Shown here piece after piece: positions 25,741 to 33,860 of a stretch of DNA of 64,000 bases; the first letter of the stretch is position 1, and each line of letters opens with the position of its first letter. Under the pieces are notes generated by a model, which did not search any database, was not told the origin of the DNA, and worked only from the letters and a program-made list of their open reading frames with translations. The stretch spans positions 124,001 through 188,000 of the forward strand of contig PABH01000049.1 in the NCBI GenBank assembly GCA_002702705.1, read 5' to 3'. Source of the DNA: Anaerolineaceae bacterium. Lineage in GTDB: Bacteria; Chloroflexota; Anaerolineae; Anaerolineales; Anaerolineaceae. Both the position numbers and the translations under genes were made by a program.

Positions 25741-26760
25741 ATGAGTAAATTTGAGAAATATTTAGCGGTCTGGGTAGCCCTGTGCATGGGGTTGGGTTTA
25801 CTTTTATCAAAATTTATTCCGGGAATTGGCGAAGCCATTAATTCTTGGCAGGTACGCGGTATTTCCATTCCAATCGGGATTTGTTTGTTTTTGATGATGT
25901 ATCCGGCTTTATTAAATTTTCAGGTTGCTGAACTAAAAAAAATCAAAAACGCGCCAAAACCAATTTTGTTAACCTTGTTATCCAACTGGATTGTGGCTCC
26001 GATTGTGGCTGCCGTTTTAGCCAATATTTTCTTAAAAGGCCAGGAACAATTGGTTGTTGCCATCATTTTATTGGGTTCCAGCCCTTGTACGGCCATGGTT
26101 TTGGTGTGGGGAAAACTGGCAGATGGTAATCAGGAACAAAATGTAGTGAATACCAGTTTAAATACACTCACCATTATGGTGTTGTATGTGCCGATTGTGT
26201 CCCTGCTGACTGGCATTCAGGATATTCCGATTGATCGCTGGGCACTGGTGATGTCTGCTCTGGTGTTTATCGGACTACCGTTAATCATTGGAATTTTCAG
26301 CAAACGTTGGATCGTGCAATCGAAAGGTGAAACCTGGTTCCACAAAACCTATCGTCCGATGGTTGGTAAGGTTGCGATTGGGGCATTATTAATGACCCTG
26401 GTGATTTTATTCTCCTTAAATGGTCAGGTGCTGCTTAACAACTTTGACCTGCTGGGTTTGGTTTCAATCCCCTTGTTATTGGGTTTCTTGATTGTCGTAA
26501 CCTACAATTTAATTGTGACTAAAATTGCGGGTTTGGCTTACCGGGAAGCTGTGATCACGGTGCTGATCGGTTCATCCAGCCATTTTGAAATTGCAATTGC
26601 AGCCGCTGTTTCCATGTATGGGGTTGGTTCGTTGGCTGCCTTGGGAACCACCATGGGGCTGTTTTGGGAAGTGCCGATTATGCTGGGTCTGGTGGAGTTA
26701 GCTAAATTCTTACACCGCCGCAATTTCTGGAAAACGCCAAAACCGGCGATGGCAGATTAA
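25741..26760 (+). CDS. acr3: Arsenite efflux transporter Acr3
   Basis: A 339-residue, ten-helix membrane protein with PKPILLTLLSNWIVAPIV and the SSPCTAMVLVWGKLADG motif holding the Cys essential for As(III) transport in Acr3 proteins. The second half has VLIGSSSHFEIAIAAAVSMYG, the family's conserved Glu region. It exports arsenite. Co-transcribed with the upstream arsR; closed by the terminator at 26776. Confidence 0.95.
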   Translation: MSKFEKYLAVWVALCMGLGLLLSKFIPGIGEAINSWQVRGISIPIGICLFLMMYPALLNFQVAELKKIKNAPKPILLTLLSNWIVAPIVAAVLANIFLKGQEQLVVAIILLGSSPCTAMVLVWGKLADGNQEQNVVNTSLNTLTIMVLYVPIVSLLTGIQDIPIDRWALVMSALVFIGLPLIIGIFSKRWIVQSKGETWFHKTYRPMVGKVAIGALLMTLVILFSLNGQVLLNNFDLLGLVSIPLLLGFLIVVTYNLIVTKIAGLAYREAVITVLIGSSSHFEIAIAAAVSMYGVGSLAALGTTMGLFWEVPIMLGLVELAKFLHRRNFWKTPKPAMAD

Positions 26761-26775
26761 AACAAAGTCCGAAGA

Positions 26776-26806
26776 GGTCGTGGAAAATTTCCACGGCCAT
26801 TTTTTT
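26776..26806 (+). terminator. Terminator after acr3
   Basis: GGTCGTGGAAA / TTTCCACGGCC (one G-T wobble, tight loop) followed by ATTTTTTT. Confidence 0.85.
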
Positions 26807-26815
26807 ATAGTGATC

Positions 26816-26835
26816 ATATTCAATCTTTTGCATAT
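26816..26835 (+). promoter_or_regulatory. ArsR-type operator copy 1
   Basis: ATATTCA-N6-TGCATAT, one mismatch from a perfect dyad, in the region upstream of the second arsR. The same 7-6-7 layout occurs at 26896 and 27599. Confidence 0.65.
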
Positions 26836-26895
26836 TAATCACAAAAAACTTGTGATGTTTTGCACTATTGGCGGCATAGAGGTGGGTATAAAATC

Positions 26896-26915
26896 ATATT
26901 CAAGGAAATGAATAT
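26896..26915 (+). promoter_or_regulatory. ArsR-type operator copy 2, over the arsR start codon
   Basis: ATATTCA-AGGAAA-TGAATAT is a perfect 7-6-7 dyad. Its centre is the Shine-Dalgarno site and its right arm begins inside the ATG at 26908. Repressor bound here would block transcript elongation. Confidence 0.65.
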
Positions 26916-27288
26916 AAAAAAATTAGACTTGGATTCGCAAAAAAAACAAGCAAACTATTTCAAGTATTTTACCCATCCGGTCCGAATTGCTATTTTGCAA
27001 ATTTTGGGAAAAGGGGAAGCCTGTGTTTGTCATATGGAAGCCGTGTTGGGTTTACGACAGGCTTATCTTTCTCAGCAGTTGGCTGTTTTACGGGAGGGTG
27101 GGTTGATTACGGATCGAAAGGATGGGTGGAATGTATTTTACCAACTGACCGATCCTCAAATTTTAAATGTACTGCACGCCGTTCACTCCTTAATTTCAGA
27201 TGATTTAGAAACCGAAACATCCCTGGTGCCGGAAAGTTGTTCCTGCCCAAAATGTGCTGTTGTACTTGAAAAAAACAATTGTTGCTAA
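26908..27288 (+). CDS. ArsR-family regulator (CVC type)
   Basis: About 126 residues from ATG 26908. It has FTHPVRIAILQILGKGEACVCHME, with the CVC arsenite/thiol-type sensor, then LGLRQAYLSQQLAVLREGGLI and a wing DRKDGWNVFYQLTD. The tail is Cys-rich (SCSCPKC, NNCC). It is followed 16 bases later by the mini-thioredoxin gene, and the 7-6-7 dyads suggest it controls itself and the permease. Inducer could be arsenic or another thiophilic metal. Confidence 0.85.
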   Translation: MNIKKLDLDSQKKQANYFKYFTHPVRIAILQILGKGEACVCHMEAVLGLRQAYLSQQLAVLREGGLITDRKDGWNVFYQLTDPQILNVLHAVHSLISDDLETETSLVPESCSCPKCAVVLEKNNCC

Positions 27289-27304
27289 AAAAAAAGAGGA
27301 AATG

Positions 27305-27544
27305 ATGTTAACGATAAAAATTTTAGGCGGCGGATGCGCCAATTGTAAAAAACTGGAAATGATCACCCGCAAAGTGGTTGAAAATTTAGCGTTAGAAGCG
27401 GAATTTATCAAAGTAACTGCTCAAAATGAAATTATGGAATATCCCATTTTATCCACCCCCGGCCTGGTCGTTAATGAACAGGTCTTGTCCTACGGCAGAA
27501 TTCCTAACGAAAAAGAAATCGAAAACTGGCTGAAACAAGCCTGA
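27305..27544 (+). CDS. Small thioredoxin-like protein (redox-active disulfide family)
   Basis: About 79 residues with a bare thioredoxin fold: KILGGGCANCKKLEMI (CxxC), then STPGLVVNEQVLSYGR with the cis-Pro. ATG 27305 has the better spacing to GAGGA than ATG 27302. Such mini-thioredoxins are often encoded beside ArsR and DUF318 permeases, as here, and may reduce or pass the substrate. Ends at a strong terminator. Confidence 0.85.
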   Translation: MLTIKILGGGCANCKKLEMITRKVVENLALEAEFIKVTAQNEIMEYPILSTPGLVVNEQVLSYGRIPNEKEIENWLKQA

Positions 27545-27556
27545 TTAAGGTAAAAC

Positions 27557-27590
27557 AGGCGGCATTTATTTAAAGCCGCCTAATTTTTTT
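27557..27590 (+). terminator. Terminator after the mini-thioredoxin
   Basis: AGGCGGC (27557-27563) / GCCGCCT (27575-27581) followed by AATTTTTTTTT. Confidence 0.9.
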
Positions 27591-27598
27591 TTGCAATC

Positions 27599-27618
27599 AT
27601 ATTCATTCTTTTGAATGT
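27599..27618 (+). promoter_or_regulatory. ArsR-type operator copy 3, before the permease
   Basis: ATATTCA-TTCTTT-TGAATGT keeps the 7-6-7 dyad with one outer mismatch. The surrounding TCATATTCA.TCTTTTG matches copy 1 almost base for base. This links the permease to the second ArsR despite the terminator between them. Confidence 0.65.
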
Positions 27619-27639
27619 TTTAAGGAAAGGTAAAGCAGC

Positions 27640-28971
27640 GTGAATCCAATATTACAATACCTAAGTACCTTATTATGGTCCGGCTGGACGGGACTGTTAG
27701 ATTATCTGGCGGCCCATGTTTTGTTATGTTTGGTTCCGGCATTTATTATTGCTGGTTTTATGAGTTCGATGATCCCTAAGGAAGTCATCACCCGTTATTT
27801 GGGTCCAAAGGCTTCCAAATGGATCAGTTATCCGGCCGCATCAATTGGCGGGTTTATATTGGCGGTATGCTCGTGCACCATCCTGCCGCTATTTGCCGGA
27901 ATTTGGAAACGTGGGGCTGGGTTAGGGCCTGCAATCACCTTTTTGTTTGTTGGCCCAGCCATTAATATTTTGGCAATCACCTATACCGGCGCAGCGATAG
28001 GGTTTGACATCGCCGCTGCCCGTTTGATCCTTTCGATTGTTTTTGGGATTGTGATCGGTTTGTTAATGGCATGGATCTTTCGAAAAGAAGAAGCAGAACG
28101 AAATGCGGAGATGTTAAAAAACAATATATTTGACCAAACCGCCCAGGTAAAACCAATGGTATGGGTGTTGTTTTTACTGCTGGTTTCCATTTTAATCGTT
28201 GGCACCTTACAAATTCCGTTATTAACCAATATTTATTATGAAATACAACTGCCTTTTTCAGCAACCAGTTCATTGGTGACGATTTTGACCAATGTAAATC
28301 TTTCGTTTCAGGGTGGGCTGCTGATTATGATGTTGATCGTGATTGGTTTATTGGCATGGAAAGGTTTTGAAGATGTATTTGAAGGCTTTAATAGGTGGAC
28401 TTACGCTGCCTTTTTTGCAATCGGATTAACGATATTAATCGCTGCCCCCGCTGAAGCCGCCGGGAGTATGACATTAGGCATTAATGGGCGTTTTATCGGG
28501 GTTTTGCTCCTGCTGATTGTTATTCCCATTCTAACCGCACGATCTTTTGATGAAGAAGCGTTGTCCGGCTGGGTTTGGGAAACCTGGAAATTTGTAAAAC
28601 AGATCTTCCCCTTACTCATCATTGGTGTTTTTGCGGCTGGTGTTGTGAAAGTGATCATTCCGGAAACCTGGGTGCGGACGATTGCCGGACAAAACACGTT
28701 ATTGGCAAATTTTGTGGGTGTTGTATTTGGTGTGTTTATGTACTTCCCAACCCTGGTGGAAGTGCCGATTGCTAAAATGTTCCTTGATTTGGGCATGGCG
28801 CGCGGTCCACTGCTGGCGTATTTGTTATCCGATCCGGAGTTGTCTATCCAATCCATCCTGGTTTTAAATGGCATTATGGGTAAAAAGAAAACGGTTGTTT
28901 ATGTTTCTATCGTGGCTGTGTTAAGCACCCTGGCTGGTTATTTATTTGGTTTGATGTTAACCGTTCTTTAG
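27640..28971 (+). CDS. DUF318-type permease (ArsP-like)
   Basis: A 443-residue membrane protein with about ten or eleven helices. The key motif is ILAVCSCTILPLFAGIWKRG, followed by FLFVGPAINILAI; the CSC pair and PxxNxLA pattern are those of the predicted-permease family that includes ArsP, the organoarsenical exporter. A second-half repeat GVVFGVFMYFPTLVEVP matches the inverted topology. GTG start with AAGGAAAGG 9 bases upstream. With an arsenic methylation gene in the same window, export of methylated arsenicals is a reasonable hypothesis, unproven. Confidence 0.8.
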   Translation: MNPILQYLSTLLWSGWTGLLDYLAAHVLLCLVPAFIIAGFMSSMIPKEVITRYLGPKASKWISYPAASIGGFILAVCSCTILPLFAGIWKRGAGLGPAITFLFVGPAINILAITYTGAAIGFDIAAARLILSIVFGIVIGLLMAWIFRKEEAERNAEMLKNNIFDQTAQVKPMVWVLFLLLVSILIVGTLQIPLLTNIYYEIQLPFSATSSLVTILTNVNLSFQGGLLIMMLIVIGLLAWKGFEDVFEGFNRWTYAAFFAIGLTILIAAPAEAAGSMTLGINGRFIGVLLLLIVIPILTARSFDEEALSGWVWETWKFVKQIFPLLIIGVFAAGVVKVIIPETWVRTIAGQNTLLANFVGVVFGVFMYFPTLVEVPIAKMFLDLGMARGPLLAYLLSDPELSIQSILVLNGIMGKKKTVVYVSIVAVLSTLAGYLFGLMLTVL

Positions 28972-28993
28972 GAAATTGAAGAAAAAAAGTTTA

Positions 28994-29098
28994 ATGGGTA
29001 AAATTGCTAAAGGAGTTTTACCACCACTGATGAAGACGGAATTTCAAAAGTCTACCTATACCAGCTGCGGTTGTGAGATTTGTTTATGCACATATTAA
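28994..29098 (+). CDS. Candidate 34-residue Cys-rich peptide
   Basis: A short frame between the permease and the Trx-like gene starts ATG 28994 (MGKIAKGVLPP) and ends with SCGCEICLCTY: four Cys in eight residues. Its end overlaps the next start by 13 bases in another frame. No good Shine-Dalgarno site is visible. It could be a metal-chelating peptide or chance. Confidence 0.3.
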   Translation: MGKIAKGVLPPLMKTEFQKSTYTSCGCEICLCTY

Positions 29099-29784
29099 AC
29101 AAACGTAAAATCCTATCGGTATTGGTTATATTAATTGGTTTTATGGTTTTAGGGCATTGGCAAACACAAAGTGCAGTATTTGCTGAAGCGACGAAGACCC
29201 TAAAAGCCTGCCATATCTGCGAAACCATTCTGCCGGATTCAACTGCCACTCCCACACCGGATGGCTGTGCCATTGACTGCCTGGATACGACCCCACCTCC
29301 CGCCCAGCAGGATGATGAGAATAAAAAAGCCACTCAGCAAAATAACGAAGCCGAAATTGTGGTCGTTTTTTATTGGATGGACGGCTGCCCCCACTGCGAA
29401 GAAGTGATGGAAACCACCTTGCCCGTTTTAAAACAAAAATATGGCGATAACCTGGATATCCAAGAAATTGAATTAATCAGTGTGGAAGATGTAAATCAGC
29501 TGTATGACTTGGGAGAACAATTTGGCCTTGAGAGAGAAAAAATTGAAGTACCGTTTGTTGTTTTTAATGGGAGTGCACTCTCCGGCCAGGATCAGATTAA
29601 CAAAACCTTACCTGATTTGATTCAACGTGAGGCGGAAATTACTCATCCAAATATTTATTTGCCGAATGATGAAAAAGCACCAAATACGAGTCTCGCGATT
29701 GTATTGATTTTTGCGGTTGTCATTTTGATCGGTTTGGTGGTTGGTGGGTTGGTAAAAAAAGGTTTTCCCTTTAAGACAAAGTAA
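29086..29784 (+). CDS. Membrane-bound extracytoplasmic thioredoxin-like protein
   Basis: About 232 residues from ATG 29086 (a TTG at 29080 adds two). An N-terminal signal/anchor is followed by a Cys-bearing segment (ACHICETILPD, GCAIDC), a thioredoxin fold with FYWMDGCPHCEEVM, the cis-Pro at EVPFVVF, and a C-terminal membrane helix (LAIVLIFAVVILIGLVVGGLV). The active site faces outside. Its place after the permease suggests thiol redox support of metalloid export or of cofactor delivery. Confidence 0.8.
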   Translation: MHILNKRKILSVLVILIGFMVLGHWQTQSAVFAEATKTLKACHICETILPDSTATPTPDGCAIDCLDTTPPPAQQDDENKKATQQNNEAEIVVVFYWMDGCPHCEEVMETTLPVLKQKYGDNLDIQEIELISVEDVNQLYDLGEQFGLEREKIEVPFVVFNGSALSGQDQINKTLPDLIQREAEITHPNIYLPNDEKAPNTSLAIVLIFAVVILIGLVVGGLVKKGFPFKTK

Positions 29785-29813
29785 TTCAGACCAAGGTCGT
29801 TTATAATTTAATC

Positions 29814-30887
29814 ATGAATCAAAATTCCCGCACAAACTTTTCGCCGGATTCTCCTTACAGGAGATTGGCCGCCGCCTTAGACGCTTTGCCAAATCGTTAT
29901 CCACCTGCGGAAGATGAATCCGATTTGTATTTGCTGGCGAAAATATTTACGCCAGAAGAAGCGGCCTTAGCCGCTTTATTAAAACCTGCGATGGAAACCC
30001 CGGCTGAAATCAGCGAACGTCTGGGTCTCGAAATGCGCCCTACCACGCTGCTGTTAAAAGAGATGGCGAAAAAGGGCTTGATTCAGTTAGGAAAAACCGA
30101 ACAGGGCAGATTGGGTTTTGGAATTATGCCGTTTGTGGTTGGTATTTATGAAGCCCAAATTGGTCGAATCGATGCTGAAATGGCACAGCTTTTTGAGGAT
30201 TATTACCAAAAGTCCTTTGGTAAGTCTCTTAATATCCAACCGCAGGTGCATCGTGTTATTCCGGTTAAAGAGAGTATTCCCAATACCATGGAAATACACC
30301 CATATGAAAGTGTAACCGACTTAATTACCCAGGCAGGTTCCTGGGGTGTGGTTGATTGTATTTGCCGCACCCAACAAGCTTTGATCGGTAACCCGTGTGA
30401 ACATCCTTTGGATGTATGTATGGTGCTCAGCGAGAAACCGCAGGCTTTTGATAACAACAGCACCATTCGTGCCTTAAGTTTTGAAGAAGCACAAAACACA
30501 CTGCAGCGTGCTGCCAATGTGGGCTTGGTACATTGTGTCAGCAATCAGCAAGAGGCAATCTGGTATATCTGCAACTGCTGCACCTGTTCCTGTGCCATTC
30601 TCCGGGGGATGGCCGAAATTGGGGTTGCAAATATGGTGGCCAGCTCATCTTTTATAAACACGGTAAACCCGGATTTATGTTTGGCCTGTGGAACCTGTGT
30701 TCCGGTATGTCAATTTAACGCACTTGAATTAAATGATGTGATTACCGTAAACGAAATTCGCTGTGTTGGCTGCGGTGTATGTGTTCCGGTCTGCCCGGAA
30801 GAAGCGCTGCACCTTATCCGCAGAGAGAACGAATCGATCCCTCCAAAGTACGAAACCGATTGGCAGCAGGCACGGACAGTTCATTAA
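29814..30887 (+). CDS. 4Fe-4S protein with N-terminal winged-helix-like region
   Basis: A 357-residue protein. Residues about 45-100 look like a winged helix (TPAEISERLGLEMRPTTLLL, KEMAKKGLIQLG). Residues about 175-270 carry Cys groups DCICRTQQALIGNPCEHPLDVC and ICNCCTCSC. The C-terminus is a two-cluster ferredoxin: CLACGTCVPVC and CVGCGVCVPVCP. It is probably a cytoplasmic electron-transfer or redox-sensing protein. Partner unknown. It is 29 bases downstream of the Trx-like gene and ends in a terminator. Confidence 0.8.
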   Translation: MNQNSRTNFSPDSPYRRLAAALDALPNRYPPAEDESDLYLLAKIFTPEEAALAALLKPAMETPAEISERLGLEMRPTTLLLKEMAKKGLIQLGKTEQGRLGFGIMPFVVGIYEAQIGRIDAEMAQLFEDYYQKSFGKSLNIQPQVHRVIPVKESIPNTMEIHPYESVTDLITQAGSWGVVDCICRTQQALIGNPCEHPLDVCMVLSEKPQAFDNNSTIRALSFEEAQNTLQRAANVGLVHCVSNQQEAIWYICNCCTCSCAILRGMAEIGVANMVASSSFINTVNPDLCLACGTCVPVCQFNALELNDVITVNEIRCVGCGVCVPVCPEEALHLIRRENESIPPKYETDWQQARTVH

Positions 30888-30895
30888 TTCATTAT

Positions 30896-30930
30896 AAAAA
30901 ACCACCCTCAAATAACAGGATGGTTTTTCT
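30896..30930 (+). terminator. Terminator after the Fe-S gene
   Basis: AAAAACCACCCT / AGGATGGTTTTT (one mismatch) followed by CTTTT. Confidence 0.8.
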
Positions 30931-30945
30931 TTTAAGCGGGTTTGT

Positions 30946-31629
30946 TTAATCAACCAGCAAACGATCAGGTAATTTTTTTGCAGTCTCGATACATGCCAAG
31001 ACATCTTTTTGGGAGTACCCAGCCTTGGTTAGTTTGTTCTCCTGATTAACTTGTAAAGTTCGTTGATACAAATCAGCGGCATCACTTTCAGCAAGTTCCT
31101 TGATAGAGTGGATACCGGTACTGTGCAAAAGGCGCACAAAAATTGGACCAACCCAGCCCGCCCTGACCAAATCACTTAATTGAGCCAATTCATTAATTTC
31201 TTCGATCGGAACTTGCAGTTCATTTGCCAATTCAATACGCTGGTTTGGAGTCAGGCAACGATCAAAAAGGTGTTGGCTGTTATTAATACCAATTTGTGCC
31301 AGCTTTTGAACGGTTTGGGAATTAATACCAGGGATTTCTTTAAGATATATTGGGCTTGCTAGATAACTACGAGCTTGCCGGCGAAGAATGGTCAGATAAT
31401 CTACTGGGATGCCAGTAGTTTGACTGAAGGTTTCGACCTTCTTTTTTGTGCTAAGCTGGTTTACCAAATCTTGCATGGTAAAAAGACCGGCTGTTTGTAA
31501 TTTATCAAAGTATAAATCCAAATTGTCCCTTAAAATTACCCGGGATGGCAATAAATCCTGTTCCTTCAGCAGCGTACAAAATTCATCTAATTTAATTTGT
31601 GATAGATCTAAGCCATAAGAGACTGCCAT
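30946..31629 (-). CDS. DUF4332-like helix-hairpin-helix protein
   Basis: From ATG 31629 (GGAGG six bases upstream) about 227 residues. It has two HhH-type units: YLKEIPGINSQTVQKLAQIGINNSQHLFDRC in the middle and RLLHSTGIHSIKELAESDAADLYQR near the end, as in DUF4332. Such domains resemble DNA-binding HhH repeats, but the role is unknown. It follows DUF2812 on the same strand by about 30 bases and may share its transcript. Confidence 0.75.
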   Translation of the reverse strand: MAVSYGLDLSQIKLDEFCTLLKEQDLLPSRVILRDNLDLYFDKLQTAGLFTMQDLVNQLSTKKKVETFSQTTGIPVDYLTILRRQARSYLASPIYLKEIPGINSQTVQKLAQIGINNSQHLFDRCLTPNQRIELANELQVPIEEINELAQLSDLVRAGWVGPIFVRLLHSTGIHSIKELAESDAADLYQRTLQVNQENKLTKAGYSQKDVLACIETAKKLPDRLLVD

Positions 31630-31660
31630 TATTTCCTCCAAGCCATTGTGAGCATAATCG

Positions 31661-32212
31661 TTAGTGCTTTTTCGTCTGAGAATTTCCTTTTTTTAATGTA
31701 TTGATGCGTTGTAAAAGTTTTACCATAGCGTAGGCATATACAAAAAAGAATAAACCCATAAAAATTCGTACACCGTTGTATAGCCATCCAAATGGACCAG
31801 TAAAAGGTGAATTGATATTTAACATCATAAAAAAGATCGGTAAAAAGATGGTTAAGTAAAGCATTAACCGCTGGTATTTAACTAATTTTGAATCTTTATC
31901 TGTGTAAATTTCCGGAATGGTTGATCCGACCTGTTCCGTACGGAAATACTGCCAACCACCAAATTCGCTAACCAATTCCCAACCAGCATCTGCAAACAAT
32001 TGGATATACTCCTGGTATTTTTTTCGATCATCAAAATAAAAATCTAAGCGGTAAACCATCTTTTTTGGTTCTCCAACCTCAAATGTGTAATTTGCAATAA
32101 AATTAGCGGAGATCAGGTGGAAACCTTGACTTGCCATTTCTTCCAGCCAGGCTTCTTCTTTATCATCATTCCAGGCCCAGAACCACTTGTATTTTGTAAT
32201 CGTTTGTGTCAT
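31661..32212 (-). CDS. DUF2812 membrane protein
   Basis: A 183-residue protein. The N-terminal soluble DUF2812 domain has KYKWFWAWNDDKEEAWLEEMA, GFHL and YRLDFYF, then FADAGWELVSEFGGWQYFR. Two membrane helices follow (residues about 125-170). DUF2812 genes are regularly paired with PadR regulators, as here (12-base gap). Function unknown. Confidence 0.85.
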   Translation of the reverse strand: MTQTITKYKWFWAWNDDKEEAWLEEMASQGFHLISANFIANYTFEVGEPKKMVYRLDFYFDDRKKYQEYIQLFADAGWELVSEFGGWQYFRTEQVGSTIPEIYTDKDSKLVKYQRLMLYLTIFLPIFFMMLNINSPFTGPFGWLYNGVRIFMGLFFFVYAYAMVKLLQRINTLKKGNSQTKKH

Positions 32213-32224
32213 TTTCTCTTTCTC

Positions 32225-32548
32225 CTAAAAATTTTGAAGTTTTTTATGTCCAAAATTCACTAAGATTTCCGTACGGCGAAGATGTTCTTTGATAACCAAT
32301 AAACCTTTGTCCGTAATCTGGTATATTTTTCTGCGATTATCTTCACCAACTTTTGTAATCAATCCTGCTTTTTCCAGCGTTGAAAACGCGGTATATAACG
32401 TGCCAGGGCCAATTGTGATTAACCCATCACTAATTTCTTCCACCTGCTGCATCAGTGCATACCCATGTAACGGTTCGATTAATGACAGCAGGATATAACT
32501 GGTTGTTTCGGTTAGCGGAAGAAACTTATCAATATTCGGAGTTTTCAT
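32225..32548 (-). CDS. PadR-family transcriptional regulator
   Basis: A 107-residue PadR winged helix: TSYILLSLIEPLHGYALMQQV, GPGTLYTAFSTLEKAGLI and wing DNRRKIYQITDKGL, with a short C-terminal dimer helix. It probably represses its own operon with DUF2812 through the duplicated element upstream. Confidence 0.9.
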   Translation of the reverse strand: MKTPNIDKFLPLTETTSYILLSLIEPLHGYALMQQVEEISDGLITIGPGTLYTAFSTLEKAGLITKVGEDNRRKIYQITDKGLLVIKEHLRRTEILVNFGHKKLQNF

Positions 32549-32562
32549 AGATTGCCTTTCTT

Positions 32563-32627
32563 TATAGCGATTGTCAATATATCGTATATAGATATAATAA
32601 CAAACGATATAGCGATTGTCAATATAT
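32563..32627 (-). promoter_or_regulatory. padR promoter with duplicated 20-bp element
   Basis: On the - strand TTGACA (32622-32617) and TATTAT (32599-32594) are 17 bases apart. The 20-base sequence around the -35 box occurs twice in the same orientation, at 32608-32627 and 32563-32582, 45 bases apart (about four helical turns). ATATCGT / ACGATAT (32579-32585 / 32604-32610) adds an inverted repeat. The second copy is not needed as a promoter, so the repeats are probably operators. Confidence 0.75.
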
Positions 32628-32759
32628 AATCGGTCTTTTTGGGTAGATTTCTGTAAAAGTGGTTAACGAAAAGAATCAGCCTAAGCTTGTTTGTTTATCG
32701 CCTTGTTATAATAAATCACGCTATAATCAGTTTAATGATGTAATCTTATTGGAGGTAAA

Positions 32760-33152
32760 ATGCAATTTTTAATTATTATTGCCTTATTGATTGCGGTGAT
32801 TGCCGTTGTTTTTGCACTTCAAAATACAGCTGTCGTCACAATCACGTTTTTAGCCTGGACGGTGGATGGATCTCTGGCACTGGTTGTTTTATTGGCGGTG
32901 TTAACCGGTGTTTTAATCAGTGTTTTTGTCTCCTTGCCTTCCATCGTCAAAAACAGGATAGCTGCTTCAAACCGCAAAAAAAAGATCAACGAGTTAACGA
33001 ACCAGGTTAACAAACTGGAAGAAAAACTGGAAGCAAAACAACAAGAGTTGGATCTTTACCAGGCTCCGCCCGAATTACCGCTTGAGCCGGTGTTGGAAGA
33101 ACCACTTCCTCCAGAGAAGACAACGCAAACTCCTTCAATCACAGAAGAATAA
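32760..33152 (+). CDS. LapA/DUF1049-family membrane protein
   Basis: A 130-residue protein with two N-terminal membrane helices (LIIIALLIAVIAVVFALQNT, then VVTITFLAW and LALVVLLAVLTGVLISVFVSL), then a cytoplasmic coiled coil (KINELTNQVNKLEEKLE) and an acidic Pro-rich tail. This is the layout of LapA-domain proteins. GGAGG precedes the ATG. Exact role outside Proteobacteria is unknown. Confidence 0.85.
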   Translation: MQFLIIIALLIAVIAVVFALQNTAVVTITFLAWTVDGSLALVVLLAVLTGVLISVFVSLPSIVKNRIAASNRKKKINELTNQVNKLEEKLEAKQQELDLYQAPPELPLEPVLEEPLPPEKTTQTPSITEE

Positions 33153-33171
33153 CAAAAGTCCGAATTTAAAT

Positions 33172-33208
33172 AAACAGAGCTGGTTTATCTGCCAGCTCTG
33201 TTTCCTTT
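33172..33208 (+). terminator. Terminator between lapA-like and SH3 genes
   Basis: AAACAGAGCTGG / CCAGCTCTGTTT (12-base perfect stem) followed by CCTTTTT; T run also on the - strand side, so it may act in both directions. Confidence 0.9.
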
Positions 33209-33224
33209 TTATATTGAAGAAACC

Positions 33225-33857
33225 TTATGGAATGGGTTCGAGGAAATAAAAAGTGCTATTGATTGCTGCCTCTGCTGACCAACCGCTGGTTCCCGAATCA
33301 AGCTGAACCTGCCACCAGAGATAAGCGCCATTCTGATAAGGGTAACATTCCGGACCACCGATAATTTCAAGATTACTGCCTGCCAGATTGGTTTGTAGGA
33401 TATTATTTCCCAAATCTGGTGAAGAGCGCATATGCAAGTTACTGGTCACGCGGACTTTGTCCCCAATCTTTATTCGGGTTGGTGCAGCCAAAGCACAATC
33501 TGATGAAATGGTTTCTTCGCTTTGAGCGGTTGGTTCCGCCGTAGGCTCAACCGTTGGCTCTGTTGTTGGCTCAACCGTTGGCGTTGGAACCAATGTTGGC
33601 TCTGCTGTGGGTACTTCGGTTGGACCCTGTGTGGGCTGAGCTGTTGCTGTGGGTTCCGCTATAGGGGCGGAGGTTGATTCTAATGTTTCCGCAGCTTCCT
33701 GACCAACCACAACGGGGATATTTACGGTGTGGTTTTCTGTAGTTTGATTCTTGGTAGGCGTATTAAAAAACAAAAACCATAACAACAATAACAGCAAAAT
33801 GATGGCAACAATCAGTTTAAACCAATCGTAACCAATAAAACCTGTTTTTTTCTGCAT
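33225..33857 (-). CDS. Membrane-anchored SH3b-domain protein
   Basis: A 210-residue protein with one N-terminal membrane helix (IVAIILLLLLLWFLFF). A long PT/E-rich stalk with repeats of the type TVEPTAEPT follows. A C-terminal bacterial SH3 domain (residues about 125-205: KIGDKVRVTSNLHMRSSPDL, WWQVQLDSGTSGWSAEAAI) faces outside and probably binds cell-wall material. Three bases after the HhH gene, so one operon. Confidence 0.8.
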   Translation of the reverse strand: MQKKTGFIGYDWFKLIVAIILLLLLLWFLFFNTPTKNQTTENHTVNIPVVVGQEAAETLESTSAPIAEPTATAQPTQGPTEVPTAEPTLVPTPTVEPTTEPTVEPTAEPTAQSEETISSDCALAAPTRIKIGDKVRVTSNLHMRSSPDLGNNILQTNLAGSNLEIIGGPECYPYQNGAYLWWQVQLDSGTSGWSAEAAINSTFYFLEPIP

Positions 33858-33860
33858 GGC

